From contig NC_061800.1 in assembly GCF_021462225.1 (NCBI RefSeq), positions 1,612,001-1,676,000 on the forward strand: a stretch of DNA of 64,000 nt. Direction: 5' to 3'. Shown piece after piece: positions 1 through 9,353 of this stretch. Origin of the DNA: Girardinichthys multiradiatus. Lineage: Eukaryota > Chordata > Actinopteri > Cyprinodontiformes > Goodeidae. Made by a program: the position numbers and the translations under genes. Position 1 is the first letter of the stretch; each line of letters begins with the position of its first letter. The notes below the pieces were generated by a model that worked only from the letters and a program-made list of their open reading frames with translations, made no database searches and was not told the origin of the DNA.

Positions 1-430
1 ATATTCTTGATCTTTGTCAGCCCCCAAACAGCTCTTTTGGATTACATTTAAATTTGGATCAATAGCGCCCCCTAGGACACTTCAAGGGCTATATCTCCCT
101 CATTCATCATTGGATCCACTTGAAATGTAGTATACATGATCATGAGTTAATGATGGACATTTTGAAACTGTCAATTGATGATGTTCTTTTAGCACCGCCC
201 ACAAACAAACAAGCGACTGCAGCGTCCTTCTGGAAGGTCCGATTTACTCAAAATTTTGAATGCTTTTTGCCAGACCGAAACTCTGCATGACCGAAGATCA
301 TATGACATGTTGCTCACAGTGCCACTTAGTGACGACGCGTTGAAGTGAAGCGGTGTCATCGTCAGTGGCTCAAAAGCCCGAGGTGCGCTGAGGGGTGCGA
401 GGGCCTTCAAAGCTGCTTGCAGGTTTCTAG
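1..430 (+). repeat. short dispersed fish repeat (non-autonomous), decayed
   Basis: The stretch contains the phrase agcgccccctagg near 65 and ends in a cgaggtgcgctgaggggtgcgaggg block followed by gctgcttgcagg and a TTATTATTATT tail (about 375-440). I recognise this combination as the 3' end of a very common short repeat family in fish genomes. No coding signal is convincing. A 73-codon minus-strand frame at 189-410 is only an open stretch. The left boundary lies outside the window. The family name is not assigned. Confidence 0.45.
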
Positions 431-547
431 TTTTTTATTATTATTGTTTTGAGATGCTGAAGGCTGTTGATACAGCGTGTCACTGAGGTTCATGGCATGA
501 CATGGGTTTTTTCTGTGTAACCTTAGAAAATATTTTTCTCTTTTTAA

Positions 548-1060
548 TAGCCAGAGTGAAACAAAAAGAGGAATGACCTTTTGAAGAATATAGGATTAGA
601 CTGACAAAAGTGTTTAAAATACATAGTGGTCTACAAGAAGACGAAGCAAGGAGCTTATTGACAGCAGTTCAAAAAAAATGCACTACATGCTGGTTCCAGG
701 GATGCAATTAATACCTGGGTAAGGAGATATTTTATAGGGTTCCCCACAGCAAATCTAGAAGACTATGTTAATCATGCCCTCCATGCAGAAAAAGTTATGA
801 AGGAGATAAAAAAAAAAAAGGGGAAATAAATAATTAAATAGGCAACACCTTTTATCAGCAAGAAGAAGAAGAAGAGCAGATTTATTATTAAAACAACAGA
901 GGTAGAGAAAAAATTAGAGGCAGAGGACAAAAAACCGCAGGGGTCAGAGAGGAGTGAGCAGGGGAGATTACAGACAATACACATCAGGGTGTTGATGTTA
1001 AAAAAGGAGTAGGACCACCTTATTACCACTATTAACTGGATGTTCTGAATAAGCCACGCC
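548..1060 (+). pseudogene. ERV copy 1 gag remnant (capsid C-terminal part)
   Basis: The plus strand reads as a Gag-like protein in two frames. Around 572-650 it gives FEEYRIRLTKVFKIHSGL. After a frame change near 680 it gives AGSRDAINTWVRRYFIGF and then ANLEDYVNHALHAEKV up to about 800. In retroviral Gag such text belongs to the C-terminal half of capsid, which drives Gag assembly. An arginine/glycine-rich stretch at 890-1000 fits a decayed nucleocapsid, but no intact zinc knuckle is visible. Stops and A-run slippage (810-822) break it. Matrix and the capsid N-terminus are absent. The assignment rests on text resemblance and on position directly upstream of pol. Confidence 0.6.
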
Positions 1061-1560
1061 TAGACGTAGGGACAGCTTTACTAACAGAAGGAAGAAATGT
1101 CATTACTCAACTACAAGATCAGATGACACCAGATGACCTACATGTTACCATGTGGTATAAAAATACTCCTGGACAGGATAAAATTTATGAAGAAGTATTA
1201 AATAAAGTAACCCCTATAAAAGTCATGGTAACTTATGTTTATACAGAAAGGAAGAGTACCTCAGTTGCTGAAGTAGTGTTAGAGGAAGACACTAGGAAGC
1301 TCTGCAACATGTGGTCCCCTCCACACATATCTTCATTCAAGGATAAAGAACTCAAGTAGCATGATATGAGTAGAATAGTGCAGAGGGGAAAAGATGTCAC
1401 AGACTGGTTTGTAACAATAATGAATACAGAACCTAGTGAATCCACAGGATTAATTAGAAAATTACTATTCTGGAGAGTGACAGTGCAGGAAGGGATAAAT
1501 TGCATACCAGACTACCTCAAGCCTACTGTGAAAGTCCAACTATATACTTTCAGGAAATGA
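1060..1560 (+). pseudogene. ERV copy 1 pro/pol leader segment
   Basis: Two overlapping frames (1123-1359 and 1366-1560) together read as a degraded protein between the Gag remnant and RT. The text includes TPDDLHVTMWYKNTPGQDK and KLCNMWSPPHIS. The position fits the protease-to-RT connection of pol. I see no DTG/DSG protease triad, so the catalytic protease core is either deleted or not recognisable. A frame change near 1355-1366 and a TGA at 1558 interrupt it. The assignment is by context only. Confidence 0.5.
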
Positions 1561-1566
1561 GTGCAA

Positions 1567-2213
1567 GTATGGCCAAGTTTGACCCTCCAGGAGGTAGTCA
1601 GGGTTGATTATATGTTGATGATGTGCTATTAGCCTCTCCTGATGAGGAGACTTGTAAAAATGATACAATAGCATTATTAAAACATTTAGCAGAAGAAGGA
1701 CACAAAGTTAGTAAAAAGAAACTTCAGTTGTGTAAAAATGAGGTTAAATACTTAGGTCATAATCTTAGCGCAAGGGGACGCACAATTGTAGAAGAAAGAA
1801 AGACTGCAATATTACAAGTTCTAAAACCAGTAACAATAAAGCAAATGATGTCCTTCCTTAGACTAACTAATTATTGTAGAAACTGGGTGCCAAATTATGC
1901 AGAAATAGTAACTCCATTAAATAAATTAATGTATGAGGAAGAGCTGAAAACGACGTCTGAACTGAAATGGAGTGTAGAAGCTGAAGAAGCATTTACCAAC
2001 ATAAAACAAGTTCTAGTTTCCAGTACTGCTTTAGCATTACCAGATTATAGTAAACCGTTTGTTCAGATGGTGGACTGCAAGGGACATTTTATGACTTCAG
2101 TTCTGGTTCAACAACATGGAGATAAAATGAAAATAAAAGCCTATTTCTTTTCAAAACTAGATAGTGTTGCGTGTGCGCAACTATATTATGTGAGAGTTGT
2201 AATTGCAGCCTAA
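1567..2213 (+). pseudogene. ERV copy 1 reverse transcriptase (YVDD) remnant
   Basis: Reverse transcriptase copies the retroviral RNA genome into DNA. A YVDD catalytic box lies at 1611-1622, in frame with an open stretch that runs to 2213. The text after the box (VKYLGHNLSARGR, MSFLRLTNYCRNW, AEEAFTNIKQVL) matches the palm-thumb-connection of retroviral RTs. Almost all of the fingers and palm upstream of YVDD is missing: only about 50 bases separate it from unrelated leader text. The gene therefore has a large internal deletion. The frame ends in a stop (TAA, 2211-2213) at the RNase H junction. RT identity is secure; the exact retroviral genus is inferred. Confidence 0.85.
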
Positions 2214-2640
2214 AATGACAGTTGCAGTGCTGCAATAGTGTTGTTTCACCTTTTAACCTTAAGAGTTTCCCATGCAGTTTCAGCATTAATACTGCAGAAT
2301 TAGGAAAACAAAAAAAGAAGAAAAAAATTAGAAGTGATTTGCAGGATCACGAAATAGTTTATGTGAATGATTTCTCTAAAAAGATGAGAAGGAGAAGACA
2401 CAAACAGGATATGCATTGGTGACAATGGATATAGTGTTAGAAAAGATGCAACAATAAAGCTCACTACAGGAGATAGAAATGTGGAAAAAACATGGAGCTG
2501 AATTAAAAGATGAAAACTATATTTGACCAGATAATAAACCTGTCCTACCAAAGAACCTATAAATGGAAGCAATATTTGAGCCATCGTGTTTCATAATGTC
2601 TCAACAGGGGGGAATAGTAGGACAGATATATTAATATTAT
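2214..2640 (+). pseudogene. ERV copy 1 RNase H / linker debris
   Basis: This links RT to integrase. Scattered phrases such as TGYALVTMDIVLEK (about 2395-2440) and MWKKHGAELKDENY (about 2480-2520) fit the decayed RNase H domain and its tether to integrase. Stops are frequent and the reading frame changes several times. No intact catalytic quartet is visible. It is called mainly from its position. Confidence 0.45.
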
Positions 2641-3290
2641 ATAACATATTGATTAAATTCTAAAAAGTCTTATTAAAAAAAATTTTTGTAAAACATGTTT
2701 AGCATGTGTAAAACATTATCCACAAGGGAATTTAAGACAACGAAGGGGACAATTTGCAAAACTAAGATACCCTTTTCAAACAATTCATATGGATTTTATT
2801 GAGTTAAACCACAGTGAAGGGAAAAAAGTTTTGTTTAGTCATTATAGATGCATTTTCTAAACGGATAGAACTATTTCCGACTAAACATTACAAGCACCTC
2901 AGGGTTAACACCCTATGAAATGTTATTTGGAAGACCATACAGATTACCACAGTTCAGAAAATAAGTGGGTGTTAGATAAAGAAGCCAACCTAGCTGATTA
3001 TATGAGGAGTATGTTAGAAAACAACAGAAATAAATTTAAACTAATGAGGAATGTTCTATTTCCCAGCAGGAAAACTACTTAGTGAAACCAGGAGACTGGG
3101 TGTTAATAAGGAGTGTAAAGAAGAAGCATTGGTATTCACCTAAGTGGGAGGATCCATATTAGGTATTATTAACCACTGCAAGGGCAGTAAAATAACTGAG
3201 AGATCAACCTGGATTCACCTTACACATTGTAAAAAGATCATTTCGGTTGAAAGCTCCGTCAGGGGAAGTGGTTTATAGACTGATAATAGG
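2640..3290 (+). pseudogene. ERV copy 1 integrase remnant
   Basis: Integrase inserts viral DNA into the host chromosome. The zinc-binding CxxC region and following text are visible at about 2690-2815 (CVKHYPQGNLRQRRGQFAK, then FQTIHMDFIELNH, which carries the first catalytic Asp). The text then jumps near 2890 to GLTPYEMLFGRPYRLPQF, which belongs to the C-terminal half. The central catalytic core with the second Asp and the Glu has therefore been deleted. A C-terminal SH3-like end (PGDWVLIRSVKKKHW) follows at 3088-3135. The remnant is non-functional. Confidence 0.75.
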
Positions 3291-3339
3291 GTGGACCCAG
3301 ACATTTAGAGGCTGGAGAGATCCGAAAGTCAGTGAAGAA

Positions 3340-5250
3340 AATTAAGACACTGGAACCATTTAGAGGAGTGAACATTTCAGCCAAAATGACTTCTAGATGG
3401 ATGAGCAATGCTTTCCGATGCTGGGTGGTTATATATTTTGTTTCTTATATTGATTTTTATTTTTCTGGTATTTCTGGAAACCAGTCAAGATTAATTAGAA
3501 TGTAACAACATCTGTTATGAGTCATATGAAACAAGTAGCGCTAAATCAAGGTAGGTAAGATAACCTAACTATGTGCACTAAACAAACTTCTTATACTTAT
3601 GGTATTCAAGTGTGCGTGAAATCTAAAACCATAGCTGTGGTGCTGATCCCACTCATTAGCTTGACTAAATAAGGAAGGAAAGGACAGGATTATAGAAGTT
3701 ATAAATGGTACTTAACTAATGATAGAAGAGACACCTCATGGTCCATGATGGTAGCTGATGAAGGAAATAATTGGACACCAGAGTGGTGCACCACTGCTTA
3801 GGCTAGTTATTAAAAGAAGTTGTTTAAGTTCCATAAAGCTGATAATGCAATCCAGGTAACAGAGCGAAGAGAGTGAAAATTATGTTAGGAAAGTTAACCA
3901 TAGATGACTAAGTTCCAGGTTATTACAGGAGTATCAGGAACAAATAATAACTGATTATTGATGGTAGAACAAGCGGCTAACATGACTAAAAGAGATTGTG
4001 TTGTGTGTATGGGTTCAAGGCTTTTATTATAAATAATTCCAGCTGTGATACCACAACTCTGTGTGATGGAAGTAATGAATCAAACTAATCCTAATGAAAT
4101 GTGTTAGCACAAGGATTCTGTTTTTTTCCTGTAATTAGAGCAGATAAGGATAAATCAGTTTTCCATAAGCGAGTCACCACTGGACACTATACATGTATAA
4201 ATATGACAGAGAGAGGTAATAAATTGGGAAATGTCATTGCAGTATGGTGTATTATAATTGTGAAAGTAAATAAGTGTTTTAAACTAGTCTCTAGAGGAGA
4301 CATTTGGTGGTGGTTGTTTGATTGATCACCTTCAAAAGTAACAGGACTCTGTGCTTAATTACTTTATGGTTATATCCTATGTTCGTAGATGAAGTAACAG
4401 ATGGACTATCTAGTGCTAAATCCACATGATTGGTGTGATAGGAAGTGCAGAGAAGTAGCTTGGCAGACTGAGGGAGACTCTACATACATAGATGCTATAG
4501 ATGAATATAAATTAACTGATCAAGTAGCTGCAAGATTTGAATCAAGTATCTGTTGGTGGTGTACGTTGAACAGAAACGTAGACAGGATCAACTATATTCA
4601 CTACAATGTACAAAAACTAGGAAATTGGACACAAAGCGGGTTTGAACTGTCCATGACCGATTGGCTTCAACTTCCCTGATGGCATTCCAGAATAGAATTG
4701 CTTTGGACATGTTGTTAGCTGAAAAAGGAGACGTTTGTGCTATTTTTGGAGAACAATGTTGCACATTCATACCTAACAACACTGGTGCTGACTGATGGCA
4801 GCCAAATGAAAGCCATAGAAGGTTTGAGATCTCTAAATGGCAAAATGAAAGAGCATTATGGAGTAGACGCCTCAATGTGGGACTCCTGGCTGGATATGTT
4901 TAGGAAGTATAACATTTTAGTATCATGAGTAATAATTTCCTTTGCAGTGTTTGCTGAAATTTTGACATTGTGTGGATATTGTTGAATGCCCTGCTTTTGT
5001 ACTGTTAACCGTCTTATCACCACAGCTATTTCTCCTATGGAAAGCAGAGTTACACAACTCTATTCGTTATTTAAACATCAGGATGATGAAGATGACGAGG
5101 ATGGGACTGACCACTTTTCTGACCTGTATGCAGATCCATTTCTATATGATTCTGTGATTTACATGTCAGTAAGTACCTCTGAGTATAATTGTCTTTGTAC
5201 TCATGAAAATAATCTTACAGTTAAAAAATCTGACAGAAGTGGCTGTTAAG
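3340..5250 (+). pseudogene. ERV copy 1 envelope gene, decayed (gamma-type)
   Basis: Env mediates receptor binding (SU) and membrane fusion (TM). A signal-like hydrophobic segment lies near 3410-3480. A CVVC box in the CXXC style is at 3997-4008. A TM ectodomain phrase NVDRINYIHYNVQKLGN is at about 4578-4625, and a CX6CC motif is at 4736-4762. A cytoplasmic tail ends in an acidic patch (DDEDDEDGTDHFSDL, about 5081-5125). CXXC plus CX6CC is the hallmark of gamma-type Env with disulfide-linked subunits. Dozens of stops and frame changes across SU and TM make it a pseudogene. The TM phrase is shared with ERV copy 2. Confidence 0.8.
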
Positions 5251-5283
5251 TGATATGAGAATATGAGCACATATAAGACAAAC

Positions 5284-5293
5284 AGGGGGGAAA
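5284..5293 (+). promoter_or_regulatory. polypurine tract of ERV copy 1
   Basis: The purine run AGGGGGGAAA directly precedes a TGTTGG LTR start, the standard position of the primer for plus-strand DNA synthesis in retroviruses. Confidence 0.7.
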
Positions 5294-5797
5294 TGTTGGA
5301 ATAATTGAATAAAGATTTGTCTTATAGTTTCTCCTATTTATTAACTTGACTATTTGATTATATAACTTTTCATAATGTATGTGTGAGTAATTTTGTCTGC
5401 AGGTTAAGGTCACAAAGTGGAGCTGAGCTTGTGAGAGAAGAAGCAGTCCAGTTGAGGAGGTCATAAAGAGGGGCTGATTGCACTGAACAAGAGGCCAGAG
5501 TTGACCCTGCAAAGTTGGAGGAGACTGTGGGAAAGATGTTGTTAAAAGATAAAGGAGTTTATGACCTGTCTAAGATGCAGCTGTTGTTTTCCCATCCTTT
5601 AGAGATTAATGTTCATTGTAACTAGGGACAATCCTAAATAAAAAGGGGGTTCAGAGAGATGTTGTTCAGAATGGTTGGAGACTTGTAACTGAACATATCT
5701 CTGATCGTTCTCCTCGTACGAGTAAATAACTAATACTTTGTCTCTCTCTCTTCTTTTTGTGTTGTTATAAGTATTGTTAGGTTGGTTAAACCTGACA
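5294..5797 (+). repeat. 3' LTR of ERV copy 1
   Basis: The segment starts TGTTGG after the polypurine tract and plausibly ends ...ACCTGACA near 5797, giving a TG...CA LTR of about 504 bp. A TATA-like/AATAAA-containing box is at 5632-5645, followed by a pyrimidine-rich tctctctctcttc stretch. The right edge is less certain because it abuts Env-tail sequence of another provirus. No 5' LTR partner is in the window, so end identity and age cannot be measured. Confidence 0.6.
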
Positions 5798-5923
5798 TTA
5801 TCCCATGTTGCAAATGCATGGTACAAAGAATAGTAACTCAGTCAGTCATGGTGGCATATGCAACACTGAACCAGGTGGAAATGCACGAAAATGAAGGGGA
5901 CGATTATGATGACATGATGTAAA
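5797..5923 (+). pseudogene. Env cytoplasmic tail of a second ERV
   Basis: An open frame from the LTR edge reads IIPCCKCMVQRIVTQSVMVA and continues to an acidic end (ENEGDDYDDMM) and a TAA at 5921-5923. A Cys-rich juxtamembrane stretch followed by an acidic C-terminus is typical of gamma-type Env tails. It is not the tail of ERV copy 1, which ends at about 5249. The membrane anchor and everything upstream are missing. It probably belongs to the same provirus as the LTR at 6364-6676. Confidence 0.55.
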
Positions 5924-6060
5924 TAAATCACATCGAAAGCCTGAGTGTACTCATACATTGTATTTCATAAAATGACCTTACAGCAGAAAATCGAAATAAG
6001 TTGTTGCTTAAGTGAAATGAGAAAAAGTACAATGATGACATAAACAGGGCAGATTTTTAA

Positions 6061-6203
6061 ATTCTTTTATTTTTATGATTTCAAGTATTATTCTTTTATT
6101 TTTATGTTTTCAAGTATTATTCTTTTATTTTTATGTTTTCAAGTATTATTCTTTTTTTTATGATTTCAAGTATTATTCTTTTATTTTTATGTTTTCAAGT
6201 ATT
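6061..6203 (+). repeat. five tandem copies of a 29-bp AT-rich unit
   Basis: The unit attcttttatttttatgttt plus tcaagtatt repeats five times head to tail. The fourth unit is 27 bp, and copies 1 and 4 carry ATGATTT where the others have ATGTTTT. It lies between the Env tail and the LTR of the second ERV, in what would be its 3' untranslated region. Confidence 0.9.
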
Positions 6204-6351
6204 AATCAACATTTAACTTTTAGTGGTCGCCGAGGGCGGCGGGGCCATATGAGTATTTCCCACAAAATATAATCTGTTTACCGTCCGTGGGTTTTCGCTC
6301 ATACAGAGAATTGTTCTTATTCGTTTTATATTCAATGTTTTTACTTGTGAT

Positions 6352-6363
6352 AAAAGGAGGGAC
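6352..6363 (+). promoter_or_regulatory. polypurine tract of the second ERV
   Basis: aaaaggagggac immediately precedes TGTTGG at 6364, the expected plus-strand primer position. Confidence 0.6.
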
Positions 6364-6676
6364 TGTTGGATGGGTGCGACTTGTTATCACTCATGTAAAA
6401 ACTTTGTGCTGCAAGGCACCTGCACTCCGCTTTGTATCATGCTCTGGTATGCAGCCCTCCTGTGTGTGAGATCACCGTTATCTATTTCCCATGAGAACCA
6501 GCCTCCTTTCATCCTCACACACACACATATACATCCTGTCTGAACTGTCTGTTGAACTGTGCATATAAAGAGATAGGGTGTCAAAACTTTGTAGTTGCAC
6601 TGCAAAGTGGGCTACCCTTGTCACAAGTAAAACTGACTGTATCGTTCTTACCTCTGAGTTGACTAAATACCTAACA
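6364..6676 (+). repeat. 3' LTR of the second ERV family
   Basis: The LTR begins TGTTGG and ends CCTAACA, giving imperfect terminal inverted repeats (TGTTGG / TGTTAGG) over about 313 bp. A TATA box (gcatataaag) is at 6561-6570. The sequence is unrelated to the LTR at 5294-5797. The preceding polypurine tract marks it as a 3' LTR. Confidence 0.65.
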
Positions 6677-7170
6677 GTTTCCTATAATTACAAGAATTAA
6701 CAAATAAGAAACAATTTCTAACATGTTCTAATATCTATTGCAAAAAATAACCATTCACCTATTTTGATTATGAGCTTGCTATAATGGTGATTATATCCAT
6801 TCAGGTGTTTGTTTATTCATCCATTTTATATGTATGCAATCTGTGTCCGTAGTTATTGCCTGCATCAGGGTCTTATTGTTAAAAGCCACGACAGAGGATG
6901 AATGAGAGATGTCCTTTTGACTCAGATCTGTCTTCCCCTATACAAACTGGAGCAATGCCCGCATTATTGCAGCAACAACACCCTTCTGCCACTTACAGTT
7001 TATCATTTGACCTGCTGGGATTGCAAGCTCAACACATCAACTCTATTTTAAGTCAGTCGTGTAGTCTCCCTTCTCTCAGTCTGCTACAATATAGCCTACC
7101 ACTGTCAGTGTGTGAATAGAGAAGAGCTGTCAAGAAGGTACCAAGAAAGCTGTAGCGTCATAATTATATT
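6677..7170. other. no recognisable feature
   Basis: AT-rich sequence with only short open frames. I see no domain, splice-flanked exon or repeat signature. Confidence 0.5.
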
Positions 7171-7860
7171 TTGATGATTTTCTTAGGTTCTTATTCAGTG
7201 TTTTTCTCTGAGTTCACTTTTGTTTCTTTAGGTTATGTCATATTGGTTCATGCTTTTGTGATTAATTTTCTTGTTTATTCTTGTTTCCTGTCCTTTTGTG
7301 TTAATGCTTTTTATTTTCTTTTAGATTTCTTTCTTTCCCTCATGTCTTGTAGTTCTTTGAATCTCTGTTCAGTGATATGCATCTCTGTTAATATTTAGTC
7401 TTCCACCCTCAGCCATAGCATCATGCAATCTAAGCAGCCCACCTGTGCCTGCTCAGTGTCATTCCACTCACCTGTTTCCCCTGCTTTTTAAGCCCTCAGT
7501 TGATCATTGTTTCACTGCTAGGTTGTTCCATTCCCATGCCTGTCTCAATGCCTGTTTCTGTCTGTGCTTCATGCCATTACCTTTTCAAGCTGAGATGTAA
7601 ATTTTTGCTTTTGTTTTTATCCTTTCTAATCCACCATTCCTCTTCGGAGAGTTGGTTTGCGCCTTGGTTCAGCACAACTTCCAGTCTTAATCACCATGCC
7701 TTATCACACCATAAGGACCTCATACTTCCATATTTTACCAGTGCTTTGCATTTCTTAACAGAGGACTTTGCTTTCAGGGTGCATACTTACTTGGCATTAA
7801 TACAGTATCTAAATGTCACATGTCAGTTAATAGGAAAGAGCTCCCTTTAGTTTTGCTATA
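7171..7860 (+). repeat. T-rich dispersed repeat, copy 1
   Basis: The T/G-rich text (runs of tgttt, tcttg, catgcctgtct) resembles the blocks at 13260-13781 and 20230-20560. All three share phrases around cctgtttccc / cctgca / ctaagc. This looks like a diverged interspersed repeat family. The type is not identified, and low-complexity bias could exaggerate the likeness. Confidence 0.35.
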
Positions 7861-7925
7861 GTTTTGCATGTTGAGATTTAAATATAGGTATCAAAGTATT
7901 GACAGTAATTATAATATGATTAATG

Positions 7926-8038
7926 GGTTGTTTGGTGGCACAGTTGGTAGCACTGTTTCGTAGCAGCAAAAAGGTTCTAGGTTTGAAACCATGGAGTCTT
8001 TCTGCATGGAGTTTGCCTGTTCTCCCCGTGCATGCAGA
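7926..8038 (+). repeat. tRNA-derived SINE head (fragment)
   Basis: ggtggcacagttggtagcac at 7934 is an A-box-like start and aggtttgaaacc (7979-7990) is a decayed B box. The text then reads tgcatggagtttgcctgttc. This is the 5' part of a very common fish SINE. It breaks off at 8038, where L1 ORF1 sequence begins. It is not a functional tRNA gene. Confidence 0.7.
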
Positions 8039-8357
8039 ACATAAACACAAGCTGCCTGATGACATCGATGTCGTGCACCGACTTGGAGCCAAACGACCAG
8101 GAAGCACCAAACCCAGAGGGATCATCATTCAGTTCACCTCCAGAGTCCTTAGAGATGTTACATGGAAAGCAGCCAAGACATTATCCTACCTGAGGGTCAA
8201 CCGACTGAGATTCACTGAGGACTTGTCCAAGGAGGAGAGAGAACGACGCAATAAACTGTGGCCCATGATAGACAAAGCCCGCAAGGAGGGTAAACCAGCT
8301 CACTTCATTGGAGCCCGTGGATTTATTAGCGGAGTGGAAGTCTTCCCTCCCTCATAA
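8039..8357 (+). pseudogene. L1/Tx1-like LINE ORF1 C-terminal fragment
   Basis: ORF1p of L1-like elements is an RNA-binding chaperone of the retrotransposition particle. The frame reads DIDVVHRLGAKRPG, then RGIIIQFTSRVLRDVTWKAA and KLWPMIDKARKEGKPAHFIG, and ends with a stop at 8357. This matches the C-terminal RNA-binding half of L1-type ORF1p (transposase_22-like family). The N-terminal coiled coil is gone. The open frame extends upstream to 7923 only because it runs through a SINE fragment, so the 144-codon frame is a chimera and its ATG/GTG start is not genuine. Confidence 0.75.
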
Positions 8358-8659
8358 ACACTCACCTAATCTTTAAAAATGATAATTTTGTGAATTCATT
8401 CTCATGATGAATCTGGTCTCTTGACTACGCTTTTAGTTCCCTTTTAACAATTTATATTCACCCTTAGCTAATATATTATCTTGTTATGAAAATGTACCTT
8501 GTTCTTTTTTTTTAGGATAAAAATACTATCATTAAACCAAAACAGATAGCTAAGTGCTATTTAGTCAGGTTACTTACTGCTCTACTACTCAAAGTGTGCA
8601 TCACTTGGTCCCCTTCCTTGGTGTACACACCCTTAACTTTAAAGGTTTATAACTTGTTC

Positions 8660-9353
8660 TCTTTGTTACTCTCTTCCAGTAACTCTGTCTCTTTCATTAG
8701 TTTCTCTTAACTCTATGGGTTTAAGACAAGCATTTAAACGCAAAGCGTTATTTTTATTTGCCAAACAACTTAAAACTGATTTTTGTTTCTTTCAAGAGAG
8801 TCATTCCACATCCACTGACATTAATTTCTGGAAATCGCAATGGGGAAATGAAATCTGATTATCTCACAGATCTGAGCGTTCCACTGGTGTCACCACACTT
8901 AAAAATAACTCCTCTGGAACTTTATTACACTTTGACTGTGACACCCTAGGACACTACATCTGCTCAGTAACTGGATGCCATAACAATACCTTTATTGTAG
9001 TTAATATATACGGTTACAATAGTAAAACAGAAAACGACAAACTATTTAAGTCTTTAGAAGAAAGAATTTCGTTATGGCTTTCTAATTACCCAGACTCAAT
9101 CTTTTTAATTGGCGGGGACTTTAACATTGCCTTAGATAATATGATCTATAGGTGGCCTCCAGGGCGGCAGACCTCATACAGTGCCAACTTAAAATATTTT
9201 ATGGAGAAATTTTATGTTATGGATATTTGGAGAGAAGAATTTCCAGGTGACAAATTCTTTACATGAAGCAATAAAACAGGATTCAGGCAATCCCGTATTG
9301 ACTTCTGGCTTATTTCTAATTCTATTAATAAAGACAAGATTGCTGTTAACATA
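8660..9353 (+). pseudogene. L1/Tx1-like LINE ORF2, endonuclease part
   Basis: This encodes the apurinic-type endonuclease that nicks target DNA for target-primed reverse transcription. One frame reads FCFFQESHSTSTDINFWKSQ (catalytic Glu in QESH), NIYGYNSKTENDKLF, IFLIGGDFNIAL (GGDFN box) and SRIDFWLIS up to the Tc1 insertion site at 9352. Only a few stops interrupt it (for example near 8855 and 9265). The remaining PLTDHRAI box (SDH-like) lies beyond the transposon at 10974-10997. The first ATG is not determinable, and about 300 bases upstream look like the inter-ORF region. Confidence 0.8.

Larger units (their letters stand above)
548..5797 (+). mobile_element. endogenous retrovirus copy 1, decayed and 5'-truncated
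   Basis: Remnants appear in retroviral order: gag (548-1060), a pro/pol leader (1060-1560), RT with a YVDD box (1567-2213), RNase H/linker (2214-2640), integrase (2640-3290), env (3340-5250), a polypurine tract and a 3' LTR (5294-5797). The 5' LTR and the gag N-terminus are missing. The RT fingers/palm before YVDD and the middle of integrase have been deleted. Many stops and frame changes rule out function. The Env carries gamma-type CXXC and CX6CC motifs, so a gammaretrovirus-like fish lineage is inferred. Confidence 0.8.

Noticed and set aside
189..410. 73-codon minus-strand open frame
   Set aside because: It lies within a dispersed repeat, with no domain and no splice or promoter context.
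6061..6203. Possible CRISPR-like array
   Set aside because: The 29-bp units are directly adjacent without spacers, in eukaryotic DNA; this is a simple tandem repeat.
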